Below, piece after piece: positions 26,886-34,550 of a stretch of 64,000 nucleotides of DNA (its first letter is position 1; every line of letters begins with the position of its first letter). The stretch is from JBGQOG01 sp052113705. Its GTDB lineage: Bacteria > Pseudomonadota > Alphaproteobacteria > Rhodobacterales > Rhodobacteraceae. Position numbers and translations under genes: made by a program. The notes beneath the pieces are model-generated. The model had not been told where the DNA came from and searched no databases. It worked only from the letters and a program-made list of their open reading frames with translations. Location: assembly GCF_052113705.1 (NCBI RefSeq), contig NZ_JBGQOG010000012.1, forward strand, positions 1 through 64,000, in the 5' to 3' direction.

Positions 26886-27833
26886 TCACAGCACCGGGGT
26901 CAGCAGCGGCTGACCGGCAAAATGCGCGGTCAGATTGTCGCGCACCAGTTTCCCCATCGCCTTGCGGGTCTCGAAGGTGCCCGAGGCGTGGTGCGGTTGC
27001 AGCAGCACATTGTCGAGCTTCAGGAAGCGCGGGTTCAGCGCCGGTTCCCCCTCAAACACGTCGAGCGCGGCGGAGCCCAGCGTTTTCGCCTCAAGCGCGG
27101 CCAGCAGCGCCTCTTCATCGATGTTGGAGGCGCGCGAGATGTTGATCACCATCCCCTCCGGCCCAAGCGCTTCGATGACCTCGCGGCCCACGATGTGCCG
27201 GGTGGCGGCGGAGGCCGCCAGCGTCACGAACAGGAAATCGACATTGCGGGCAAGCTCGACCGCATCGGCGACAAAGGTCCAGTCCGGCGCATAGTCTTTG
27301 GCAGAGACATCGGAATAAGAGATCTGCATGTCAAAGCCCGCCAGACGTTTGGCGACCTCAAAGCCGATCCGGCCCAGACCCAGCACACCGGCCCGGCGGC
27401 CATGCACGCGGTTTTTCAGCGGGTAAAGACCCTTGGCGGCCCAGGAGCCGTCTTTCACCCAGGCTTCGGCACCGATCATCCCACGCGAAAGGCAGAGCAT
27501 CATCGCGACGCCCAGATCCGCGACATCGGCGGTCAGCACGTCCGGCGTGTTGGTGACGCGAATCCCGCGCTCGCGGCAGGCGGCCAGATCCACCGCGTCA
27601 TAGCCCACGCCGTACACCGAGATCACCTCAAGCTTCGGCAAAGCCTCGATCATCGCGCGGTTGGCGCCCAGCTCGCCCCGGGTGGCGATGCCGCGGATAT
27701 TGCCGCCAACCTCCGCCAGAAACGCCGCTTTATCCGCTGCTTCAAAATAGCGGTGCATGGTAAAAGCGGCATCGAGCGGCACTTGGTCCCATTCGGGGTA
27801 GGGGCCGACCTGAAGAATTTCAACTTTGCTCAT
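26886..27833 (-). CDS. D-2-hydroxyacid dehydrogenase (GhrB/ketogluconate-reductase-like)
   Basis: A 315-residue NAD(P)-dependent dehydrogenase of the D-isomer 2-hydroxyacid family. The nucleotide motif GLGRIG, catalytic Arg in NISRASNIDEEAL, Glu in VFEGEPAL and His in LLQPHHASGT are all present. Such enzymes reduce glyoxylate, hydroxypyruvate or 2-ketogluconate; the idonate/gluconate neighbours favour a ketogluconate reductase, which is inference. The ATG at 27833 is used because the long upstream extension of the frame runs antisense through idnO. It is the first gene of the unit with idnD, and the island operator lies 29 bases upstream. Confidence 0.88.
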   Translation of the reverse strand: MSKVEILQVGPYPEWDQVPLDAAFTMHRYFEAADKAAFLAEVGGNIRGIATRGELGANRAMIEALPKLEVISVYGVGYDAVDLAACRERGIRVTNTPDVLTADVADLGVAMMLCLSRGMIGAEAWVKDGSWAAKGLYPLKNRVHGRRAGVLGLGRIGFEVAKRLAGFDMQISYSDVSAKDYAPDWTFVADAVELARNVDFLFVTLAASAATRHIVGREVIEALGPEGMVINISRASNIDEEALLAALEAKTLGSAALDVFEGEPALNPRFLKLDNVLLQPHHASGTFETRKAMGKLVRDNLTAHFAGQPLLTPVL

Positions 27834-27861
27834 CTGACGTGATTCCGTCCCTTGACTGCGG

Positions 27862-27877
27862 ATGTTATCGATAACAT
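27862..27877. promoter_or_regulatory. LacI-type operator ATGTTATCGATAACAT
   Basis: The longest copy of the island element, a perfect 16-base palindrome. It sits between the divergent hydroxyacid dehydrogenase-idnD and idnO-gntK transcripts and matches the gluconate/idonate repressor operator type. Confidence 0.85.
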
Positions 27878-27923
27878 AAACGGAGGTGACGGAAGATGTC
27901 GAGATGCAAAAGGAAGAATTGCC

Positions 27924-28697
27924 GTGGCGGATGGAATCGAACTGTTCAAGCTGACCGGAAAGCGCGCGCTGGTGACCGGCTCGTCGCAGGGCATCGGCTT
28001 TGCTTTGGCGCGGGGTCTGGCGGCGGCGGGCGCCGAGATTGTGCTGAACGGGCGCGATCTGGCGAAACTCGCGGCGGCGGCGGATGTGCTGCGCGGTGAG
28101 GGGGCCACGGTCTATACTTTGGCCTTTGACGCCACCGATCACGCGGCGGTGCGGGCGGCGGTGGACGGGTTTGAGGCCGAAACCGGCGCCATCGACATTC
28201 TGGTGAACAATGCCGGGATGCAGCACCGCACCCCGCTCGAGGATTTCCCGGCGGAAGCGTTTGAGCGCCTCTTGCGCACCAATATCTCCAGCGTGTTCAA
28301 CGTGGGGCAGGCGGTCGCGCGGCATATGATTGCGCGCCACGCAGGCAAGATCATCAACATCGCCTCGGTGCAGACCGCGCTCGCGCGGCCGGGAATCGCG
28401 CCCTACACCGCCACCAAAGGCGCTGTGGGCAATCTGACCAAAGGCATGGCGACCGATTGGGCGAAATACGGGCTGCAGTGCAATGCCATCGCGCCGGGCT
28501 ATTTCGACACGCCGCTGAACGCGGCGCTGGTGGCCGATGCCGATTTCTCGGCATGGCTGGAAAAACGCACCCCCGCCGGGCGCTGGGGCAATGTCGAGGA
28601 GCTGGTGGGGGCCTGCATCTTCCTCTCCTCGGCAGCTTCAAGTTTCGTCAACGGCCACACGCTTTACGTGGATGGCGGCATCACGGCTTCGCTATGA
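27924..28697 (+). CDS. idnO: gluconate 5-dehydrogenase / 5-ketogluconate reductase (SDR)
   Basis: A 257-residue classical short-chain dehydrogenase that reduces 5-keto-D-gluconate to D-gluconate. The cofactor motif is G19-SSQ-G-I-G25, followed by NNAG, and the catalytic triad is Ser148, Tyr161 and Lys165. The opening ELFKLTGKRALVTGSSQGIG is typical of IdnO. The start is GTG 27924 with AGGAAG 8 bases upstream; an upstream in-frame ATG has no ribosome site. Its stop overlaps the gluconokinase ATG (ATGA), so it heads a tightly coupled four-gene operon. Confidence 0.9.
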   Translation: MADGIELFKLTGKRALVTGSSQGIGFALARGLAAAGAEIVLNGRDLAKLAAAADVLRGEGATVYTLAFDATDHAAVRAAVDGFEAETGAIDILVNNAGMQHRTPLEDFPAEAFERLLRTNISSVFNVGQAVARHMIARHAGKIINIASVQTALARPGIAPYTATKGAVGNLTKGMATDWAKYGLQCNAIAPGYFDTPLNAALVADADFSAWLEKRTPAGRWGNVEELVGACIFLSSAASSFVNGHTLYVDGGITASL

Positions 28698-29197
28698 TCC
28701 CGCGCCGTATGGTCCTGATGGGGGTTGCGGGCTGCGGCAAATCCTCGGTCGGGGCGGCTTTGGCGGCCCGGATCGGCGGCCGCTACCGCGACGGCGACGA
28801 TCTGCACCCGCAGGCCAATATCGACAAGATGAGCCGGGGCGAGCCGCTGACCGATGCCGACCGCTGGCCCTGGCTCGATCTGGTCGGCGCGGCTTTGGCA
28901 GCACCCGAGAGGGTCTTGATCATCGGGTGTTCGGCCCTGCGCCGGGTCTACCGTGAACGGATCACGGCGGCGGCAGGCGCGCCGGTCACATTTTTACACC
29001 TGGCGGGCAGCCGCGCGGTGATCGAGGCGCGGATGTCAGCGCGGCAGGGGCATTTCATGCCCGTTGCGCTCTTGGACAGCCAGTTTGCCACGCTGGAGGT
29101 GCCGGGGCCGGAGGAGCGGGCCCTGAGTGTCAATATTGATCAGCCGATGGCGGATGTCGTCGCCTCGCTGGTCGCGCAATTGGAGGAATTGCCATGA
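28694..29197 (+). CDS. gntK: gluconokinase
   Basis: A 167-residue P-loop kinase phosphorylating D-gluconate to 6-phosphogluconate. It has the Walker A GVAGCGKS (10-17) and the family blocks GDDLHPQANIDKMSRGEPL, the DADRWPWLD segment and the SALRRVYRERI helix. The length is standard for GntK/IdnK. It is coupled by ATGA overlaps to idnO upstream and the reductase gene downstream. Its product feeds Gnd in the same island and could also enter the Entner-Doudoroff route ending at Eda. Confidence 0.95.
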   Translation: MIPRRMVLMGVAGCGKSSVGAALAARIGGRYRDGDDLHPQANIDKMSRGEPLTDADRWPWLDLVGAALAAPERVLIIGCSALRRVYRERITAAAGAPVTFLHLAGSRAVIEARMSARQGHFMPVALLDSQFATLEVPGPEERALSVNIDQPMADVVASLVAQLEELP

Positions 29198-30081
29198 GCC
29201 TGAAAGTCGCCCTGATCGGCGCCGGTGCGATGGGCGGGGCCATTGGCGCCCGTCTGGTGGAAACCGGCCAGCATCTGACGGTGTTTGACCTCGACAAAGC
29301 CAAGGTGGCCGAACTGGTGGCGCTTGGTGCCCATGCGGCGGAAACGGCGGCGGCCGCTGCCGCAGAGGCGGATTATGTGATCACCAGCCTGAATTCCCCC
29401 AAAGTGGTGCAGATCGCGGTCTTTGGCCCGGGTGGTGTTGCCGAAGGGGCAAAGCCTGGCACGCTGATCATCGACATGTCGTCGATCGACCCGGAATCAA
29501 CCAAGGCGCTGGCGGCAGATGCGGCGGCCAAGGGGTTGCGTTGGGTTGACAGCCCGCTCTCCGGCGGTGCGCCGAAGGCGCTGATCGGACAGCTGACGCT
29601 GATGGCAGGGGGCGCGGCACAGGATGTCGCAGATGCGCATGAAGTGCTGCAACATGTCGCCAGCAACTACACCCATATGGGGCCGAGCGGCGCCGGGCAG
29701 ACCACCAAACTGATCAATCAGGTGCTCTGCGGGCTGAACTTTCTGGCGGTGGCTGAGGCCACGCAACTGGCACTTGATGCCGGGGTGGATGCGGCGAAAA
29801 TTCCGCTCGCCCTCAAAGGCGGGCGGGCCGACAGCGCAATCTTGCAGGAATATATGCCGCGCTATGTGACCAAGGATTACCGCCGCACGGGCCGCATCGA
29901 CAATATGGTCAAGGATCTGAACGGCGCGCAGGATCTGGCGCGGCTGACCCATACGCCGATGCCGCTGACCGCGGTCTGCGCCGAAGTGCACCGTATGCTG
30001 ACCGCCGCCGGATTGGGCGGCGAGGATCAGGCGGCGCTGATGGAATATTTCAAGGGACCCAACAAGGAGCTGTTCCAATGA
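29194..30081 (+). CDS. 2-hydroxy-3-oxopropionate reductase / beta-hydroxyacid dehydrogenase
   Basis: A 295-residue beta-hydroxyacid dehydrogenase (GarR/GlxR and 3-hydroxyisobutyrate dehydrogenase family). The dinucleotide motif is GAGAMG (9-14), substrate contacts lie in SPLSGGAPKA, and the catalytic Lys172 is in GAGQTTKLINQ. The family reduces tartronate semialdehyde to glycerate or oxidises 3-hydroxyacids. In this operon it might handle a C3 product of sugar-acid breakdown or oxidise an aldonate directly; the exact substrate is uncertain. ATGA overlaps couple it to gluconokinase and to the following small gene. Confidence 0.85.
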   Translation: MSLKVALIGAGAMGGAIGARLVETGQHLTVFDLDKAKVAELVALGAHAAETAAAAAAEADYVITSLNSPKVVQIAVFGPGGVAEGAKPGTLIIDMSSIDPESTKALAADAAAKGLRWVDSPLSGGAPKALIGQLTLMAGGAAQDVADAHEVLQHVASNYTHMGPSGAGQTTKLINQVLCGLNFLAVAEATQLALDAGVDAAKIPLALKGGRADSAILQEYMPRYVTKDYRRTGRIDNMVKDLNGAQDLARLTHTPMPLTAVCAEVHRMLTAAGLGGEDQAALMEYFKGPNKELFQ

Positions 30082-30410
30082 TTACCCGTTTTGCTTTGTT
30101 CGAAGGCAAGATCCACGAGGGCCAGACCGAGGCCTTCCGCAAGGCCATTCTGGAAGAGGTTCTGCCGAAATGGCAGGCTTTCCCGGGCGTTCTGGCCGTC
30201 CGCGTGAACTTTGCCGAGTTCCGCGACGAGGGCGCGCCGGAATTTCCGCTGATCCTCGCCATCAGCTATCCGGATCTGGCGGCGGTCAATACCGCGCTGG
30301 CCAGCCCGGTGCGCGCCGAAAGCAAGGAAGCCACGGAATCCGTGCTCGCGCGCTATTTCACCGGGCGGATCCATCACCACGTCACCCAGGCGAACGAGGT
30401 GGTTCTCTGA
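30078..30410 (+). CDS. small dimeric alpha/beta-barrel-like protein of the idn operon
   Basis: A 110-residue protein of unknown function. The pattern strand-helix-strand (RFALFEGKIHEGQ, helix to about 34, FPGVLAVRVNFAEF, PLILAISYPDLAAVNTALASP) resembles the ferredoxin-like dimeric barrels (EthD / antibiotic-biosynthesis-monooxygenase type). It ends with RYFTGRIHHHV, a His cluster that might bind a ligand. The ATG overlaps the preceding stop, so it is co-translated as the last gene of idnO-gntK-reductase. A role in mutarotation or lactone handling of sugar acids is one possibility but is not supported by any motif. Confidence 0.75.
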   Translation: MITRFALFEGKIHEGQTEAFRKAILEEVLPKWQAFPGVLAVRVNFAEFRDEGAPEFPLILAISYPDLAAVNTALASPVRAESKEATESVLARYFTGRIHHHVTQANEVVL

Positions 30411-30422
30411 CGCGATGCCTGG

Positions 30423-30446
30423 GGCGGGGCAGTGCGCTGCCCCGCC
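30423..30446 (+). terminator. hairpin after idnO operon
   Basis: Perfect 10-bp stem GGCGGGGCAG/CTGCCCCGCC with a TGCG loop, 12 bases after the operon's last stop. No T-run follows, so termination efficiency is uncertain. Confidence 0.5.
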
Positions 30447-30505
30447 GTTGCCCGCAGCGCGGGCCACTTGCATTCCGGCGTGGGGCAGGGTGATACTCCG
30501 CGCCT

Positions 30506-30517
30506 GATAACGATACC
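30506..30517. promoter_or_regulatory. LacI-type operator variant GATAACGATACC
   Basis: Inverted copy of the island element (GGTATCGTTATC on the other strand), 19 bases upstream of the LacI start. It suggests autoregulation of that gene. Confidence 0.55.
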
Positions 30518-30536
30518 AAAGGGGAGGCGGCACGTC

Positions 30537-31553
30537 ATGGTCAAGACAGGCAAGTCAGCCACGATGAGCGATGTGGCCAAGCGTGCCGGAGTCTCGCCGA
30601 TGACCGTGTCGCGGGCATTCAAGAGCGATGCCTCGGTCAATGCCGAAACCCGGGCGCGGATACTCGAAGCCGCCGAGGATCTGGGCTATATTCTCGACAG
30701 CACCGCCTCGAACCTGCGCTCGCAAAAGACCGGGTTTCTGGCGGTGACCATCCCCTCGATCAACAATGCCAACTTTGCCGAGACCGTGGGCGCGATGACC
30801 GCAGCGCTGCGCGACACCGGGTTGCAGGTGTTGCTGGGCTATACGAATTACGATGTGGATGAGGAGGAGCGGCTGATCGCGCAGCTTCTGGGCCGCCGCC
30901 CCGAGGCGATTGTGGTCACCGGCGGCACGCATACGCCGCGCACGCGCAAGCTCCTTGAAAACGCAGGGATTCCGGTGATCGAAACCTGGGATCTGCCCAC
31001 GCATCCCATTGGCCATGTGGTGGGCTTTTCCAATGCCGAGGCCGCGCGGATGATGGTGCGGCATTTCGTGGCGCAGGGTTTTACCCGCCTTGGGTTCATC
31101 GGCGGCGACGCCAGCCGCGACACCCGGGGCCTTGACCGCCGTCAGGGTTTCTTTGACGAGCTGGCCAAGCTGGGGCTGGACACGGCGCGGCATGTGGCCT
31201 CCGGCCCGCCGCCGATCACCATGCGCGAAGGCGCGACCTGCATGGCGGAAATGCTGGAGCGCTGGCCGGATACGCAGGCAGTGATGTGCGTCTCGGACCC
31301 GGTGGCCTTTGGCGCGCTGACCGAATGCCAGCGGCGCGGCCTTTCGGTGCCGCAGCAGATGGCGATCGGCGGCTTTGGGGCCTATGATATTTCCGAACAA
31401 TCGCTGCCCCGGATCACCACGGTCGATGTTTCGGCTGCCGAAATCGGCGTGCAGACCGCGCAGATGATCGAGGCATTGCTGCTGCGCGGGCCTGAGGCCG
31501 TGCCGATGCGCCATGTCATCACCCCCCGGATCCTCGCCCGCGAGACCAGCTAG
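30537..31553 (+). CDS. LacI-family regulator (GntR-like, gluconate type)
   Basis: A 338-residue repressor: helix-turn-helix SDVAKRAGVSPMTVSRAFK at the N-terminus and an effector domain with LLGRRPEAIVVTGGTHTPRT, GIPVIETWDLPTHPIG and VGFSNAEAARMMVRH. These blocks track E. coli GntR closely, so 6-phosphogluconate or gluconate is a likely effector (inference). GGGGAGG precedes ATG 30537. It is the best candidate for the protein reading GTTATCGATAAC. Its TAG stop is shared in antiparallel with the stop of the convergent LacI gene. Confidence 0.9.
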   Translation: MVKTGKSATMSDVAKRAGVSPMTVSRAFKSDASVNAETRARILEAAEDLGYILDSTASNLRSQKTGFLAVTIPSINNANFAETVGAMTAALRDTGLQVLLGYTNYDVDEEERLIAQLLGRRPEAIVVTGGTHTPRTRKLLENAGIPVIETWDLPTHPIGHVVGFSNAEAARMMVRHFVAQGFTRLGFIGGDASRDTRGLDRRQGFFDELAKLGLDTARHVASGPPPITMREGATCMAEMLERWPDTQAVMCVSDPVAFGALTECQRRGLSVPQQMAIGGFGAYDISEQSLPRITTVDVSAAEIGVQTAQMIEALLLRGPEAVPMRHVITPRILARETS

Positions 31554-32557
31554 CCCGTGTTGCCGATCAACAGTTCGAGCGGCGGCTGCCAGAGCGGTGC
31601 GGGGTCGGTGCCATCAATGCGCGCCAGGAGCACCCGCGCGGCCTCTTCGCCGATCCTGCGCCGGGGCACATCAACGGTGGTGAGCCGGGTCCGCACGGTC
31701 TGCTGCAGCCCCGTGCCATTGTATCCGGCCACGGCAATCTGATCCGGCACCGCGATTCCGGCGGCATGCAGATATTGCAGCCCCCCCAGCGCCATCGCGT
31801 CATTCAGGTAATAGATCGCCTGCAGATCCGGCCTGCGGGCCAAAAGCCGCGCGGTCAACAGGCGCCCGGTTTCGCCCTGACGCGGCAGATCATCGTCCAG
31901 CTCCGCCTCCACTGCGATACCCGCAAGCGCCAACGCCGCTGCAAAGCCCCGGTAGCGACGGGCGGCGCACAGGTCGCGATTGAGTTCCGCCCCGATATAG
32001 CCGATGCGGACCCGGCCCCGGCTGCGGAAATGTGTGGCCACCATTGCGCCTGCCTCACGGTGGGACGGGCCGATCGAGAGCGCAAAGGCAGGGTCTTCGG
32101 CATCCCAGATCTGCACGACAGGGCAGCCCCGCTGCGCGATCAGTTGCGGCAAGGCGGGCCCACGGGGAATGCCGCCGGTCAGGATCAGGCCCGCGGGCTG
32201 GATCGACAGCATCGTGCGCAGCAAATCCGCTTCAATCGCCACATCAAAGGACGATTCGCCGATGAATGTGTGAAACCCGCGAGGCCGCAAGACGCCCGCA
32301 ATCCCGCTGAGCACTTCGGCAAAGACCGCATCCTTCAGCGAGGGGATCACCACCCCCACCATCCGGCTGACCTGCGAACTGAGCGCCCCCGCCAACGTGT
32401 TCGGCACATAGCCCAGACGCTCGGCCGCGGCGCGGACCCTGTCCTGCGTAGCCGTTGAAATGCTTCCGGTATTTCGCAAAACCTTGGATACGGTCATCGG
32501 GCTGACCCCCGCCGCCCGTGCCACATCGCTCAGGGTTGGCATGCGGGTCCCGCCCAT
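31550..32557 (-). CDS. LacI-family regulator adjacent to TRAP transporter
   Basis: A 335-residue LacI protein with helix-turn-helix SDVARAAGVSPMTVSKVLR and an effector domain of the GntR/IdnR subtype (FIGESSFDVAIEADLLRTML). ATG 32557 is chosen because a near-perfect AAGGAGGGGGG lies just upstream; two other in-frame starts are weaker. It is divergent from the TRAP transporter, with two operators in between, so it probably represses the transporter and itself. It converges with and overlaps the previous LacI gene by four bases. Confidence 0.9.
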   Translation of the reverse strand: MGGTRMPTLSDVARAAGVSPMTVSKVLRNTGSISTATQDRVRAAAERLGYVPNTLAGALSSQVSRMVGVVIPSLKDAVFAEVLSGIAGVLRPRGFHTFIGESSFDVAIEADLLRTMLSIQPAGLILTGGIPRGPALPQLIAQRGCPVVQIWDAEDPAFALSIGPSHREAGAMVATHFRSRGRVRIGYIGAELNRDLCAARRYRGFAAALALAGIAVEAELDDDLPRQGETGRLLTARLLARRPDLQAIYYLNDAMALGGLQYLHAAGIAVPDQIAVAGYNGTGLQQTVRTRLTTVDVPRRRIGEEAARVLLARIDGTDPAPLWQPPLELLIGNTG

Positions 32558-32648
32558 GCCCCCCTCCTTTTCGCCCGCCGCATCCGTCACGGCATTCCCC
32601 CCTCAGATGCGCCGTCCGTCTGGCTAAAGACGGTTGACGTCTGGAAAT

Positions 32649-32660
32649 GTTATCGTTACC
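32649..32660. promoter_or_regulatory. LacI-type operator GTTATCGTTACC
   Basis: First of two operator copies 22 bases apart between the LacI and TRAP genes. It matches the island element at 10 of 12 positions. Confidence 0.7.
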
Positions 32661-32668
32661 ACTATTGA

Positions 32669-32684
32669 AGGTTATCGCTAACCT
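32669..32684. promoter_or_regulatory. LacI-type operator AGGTTATCGCTAACCT
   Basis: Second copy, with perfect seven-base arms (AGGTTA plus T/A pairing) around CG. The centre-to-centre distance of 22 bases (two helical turns) from the first copy would let two dimers bind the same face. Confidence 0.75.
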
Positions 32685-32749
32685 CTCGCCGCGTCAAATC
32701 CGCATCCCTGTGATGCCCGTGGGGGGAGTGACCAAGGGAGGGGAGACTT

Positions 32750-33235
32750 TTGGGCAAGCTGACGCAAAAGATCTGGGACCTCATCGACGTGCTGATGGCA
32801 TTGTTGATGGCGGCGATGATCATGCTGGTTTTTGTCAATGTGGCGCTGCGCTATGGCTTTTCCTCGGGCCTGCGCCCGGCGGTTGAATTGTCGCGGCTCG
32901 GCCTTGTCTGGGTGGTGATGCTGGGCGCGGTGACCACGCTGCGGCGCGGTGAACATCTGGCGGTCTCTGAGTTTTCCGAAGTGTTCTTTCCGCGGGCCCT
33001 GCCGGTGCTGCGCCGCGTGATCTGGGGCATCATCCTCGTTTCGGTGCTGATGCTGTTTTGGGGCGCGGCCAAGCAAACCCTTGCCAATTGGCACAATATT
33101 TCCGCGCTGACCGGACTGCCGACGGGGCTTTTGTACCTCGCCGGGGCGGTCTCGGGCGCGATGATGGCCTTTGTGGCCGTGGTGCGGATCGTCAACCCGA
33201 CGGGCCTCGATCTGGGACTGGATGATACAGAATGA
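32750..33235 (+). CDS. TRAP transporter small membrane subunit (DctQ-like)
   Basis: A 161-residue protein with four membrane helices typical of DctQ: MALLMAAMIMLVFVNVALRYG, the ELSRLGLVWVVMLGA segment, the arginine-flanked VIWGIILVSVLMLFW helix and a last helix to about 145. It partners the large permease in importing a dicarboxylate or sugar acid using the sodium gradient. The start is a TTG with GGGAGGGGAG just upstream. Its stop overlaps the dctM ATG (ATGA). Confidence 0.9.
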   Translation: MGKLTQKIWDLIDVLMALLMAAMIMLVFVNVALRYGFSSGLRPAVELSRLGLVWVVMLGAVTTLRRGEHLAVSEFSEVFFPRALPVLRRVIWGIILVSVLMLFWGAAKQTLANWHNISALTGLPTGLLYLAGAVSGAMMAFVAVVRIVNPTGLDLGLDDTE

Positions 33236-34512
33236 CGCTGTTTCTTTTTCTTGGGGTGCTTCTGGTCAGCATCCTTCTGGGCCTGCCGGTGGCCTTTGCG
33301 CTCTTGCTCAGCGCCATGGCGCTCATGCTGCAGATGGACATGTTCAGCGCGGATATTCTGGCGCAATCGCTGATCAACGGCGTCGACAGTTTCCCGCTTC
33401 TGGCCATTCCCTTCTTCCTCGTGGCGGGCGAAGTGATGTCTGCGGGGGGCCTGTCGAAACGCATCGTGCGTCTGGCAATCAGCCTGGTCGGGCACCGCAA
33501 GGGCGGGCTGGGCTATGTGGCGATCTTCACCTCCGTGCTTCTGGCGGGGCTGTCCGGCTCGGCCGTGGCGGATGCAGCAGCGCTGGTCAGTATCCTCTAT
33601 CCGATGATGAAAAAGGGCGGCTATCCCGAGGGCCATTCCATGGGCCTTCTGGCCGCAGGCGGCATCATCGCGCCGGTCATCCCGCCGTCGCTGGCGCTGA
33701 TCCTGATGGGGGTTGCGGGGAATATTTCCATCGCCAAACTCTTCATCGGCGGCATCGTGCCGGGGCTGCTGATGGGTGTGGGCCTGATTGTGGTCTGGTC
33801 CTGGCTGGTGAAAGGCGAAGACCTCGAGGTGCATCCGAAAGCACCGATGTCCGAGCGTATGGCCGCGCTGAAGGACGGGTTCTGGGCGCTTTTGTTGCCG
33901 GTTATCATCATCGGCGGTATCCGGTTCGGCGTGTTCACCCCGACCGAGGCCGCGGTGGTGGCGGCGGTCTATGCGATCTTTGTCTCGACCGTGATTTACC
34001 GCGAACTCTCGTTTCAAAAGCTGGTGCGGACGCTGATCGTTTCGGCCCGCTCGACCGCGATGGTGATGTTCCTTGTCGGCTGCGCCATGGTGGCGGCCTG
34101 GCTGATCACCGTGGCGCAACTGCCGCAACAACTGGCTGAAATGCTGGGCGGACTGGTCGACAGCCCGAAACTGCTGATGGCCGTCATCATGCTGATCGTG
34201 CTGATGGTCGGCATGGTGATGGACCTCAGCCCGACCATTCTGATCCTGGTGCCGCTGTTCATGCCGGTGGTGAAACTGGCGGGGATCGACCCGGTCTATT
34301 TCGGGCTGATGTTCGTGATCAACTGTTCCATCGGCCTGATCACCCCGCCTGTTGGCACGGTGCTGAACGTGGTCTGTGGCGTCGGCCGCGTCCCGATGAG
34401 CGTGGCGGTGAAAGGGGTTTTGCCTTTCATCTGCGTCTACATCTTCCTGCTCGCCCTCTTCGTGGTGTTCCCCGACATCATCATCGCGCCGATGCAATTC
34501 CTGATCGGCTAA
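33232..34512 (+). CDS. TRAP transporter large permease (DctM-like)
   Basis: A 426-residue permease with about 12 helices. Family blocks include IPFFLVAGEVMSAGGLSKRI, LSGSAVADAAALVSILYPMM, the GGIIAPVIPPSLALILMG segment and CSIGLITPPVGTVLNV. It forms the transport channel with the coupled DctQ subunit and takes substrate from the DctP protein encoded 38 bases downstream. The operator context points to gluconate, idonate or a keto-acid as cargo (inference). Confidence 0.93.
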   Translation: MTLFLFLGVLLVSILLGLPVAFALLLSAMALMLQMDMFSADILAQSLINGVDSFPLLAIPFFLVAGEVMSAGGLSKRIVRLAISLVGHRKGGLGYVAIFTSVLLAGLSGSAVADAAALVSILYPMMKKGGYPEGHSMGLLAAGGIIAPVIPPSLALILMGVAGNISIAKLFIGGIVPGLLMGVGLIVVWSWLVKGEDLEVHPKAPMSERMAALKDGFWALLLPVIIIGGIRFGVFTPTEAAVVAAVYAIFVSTVIYRELSFQKLVRTLIVSARSTAMVMFLVGCAMVAAWLITVAQLPQQLAEMLGGLVDSPKLLMAVIMLIVLMVGMVMDLSPTILILVPLFMPVVKLAGIDPVYFGLMFVINCSIGLITPPVGTVLNVVCGVGRVPMSVAVKGVLPFICVYIFLLALFVVFPDIIIAPMQFLIG

Positions 34513-34550
34513 CCCTCTAAAAACATACGTTATCTCTGGGAGGAGTCTCT

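Noticed and set aside
27834..28340. Extended N-terminus of the 2-hydroxyacid dehydrogenase
   Set aside because: The extension is antisense to idnO, lacks homology and contains the operator; the ATG at 27833 fits the family length.
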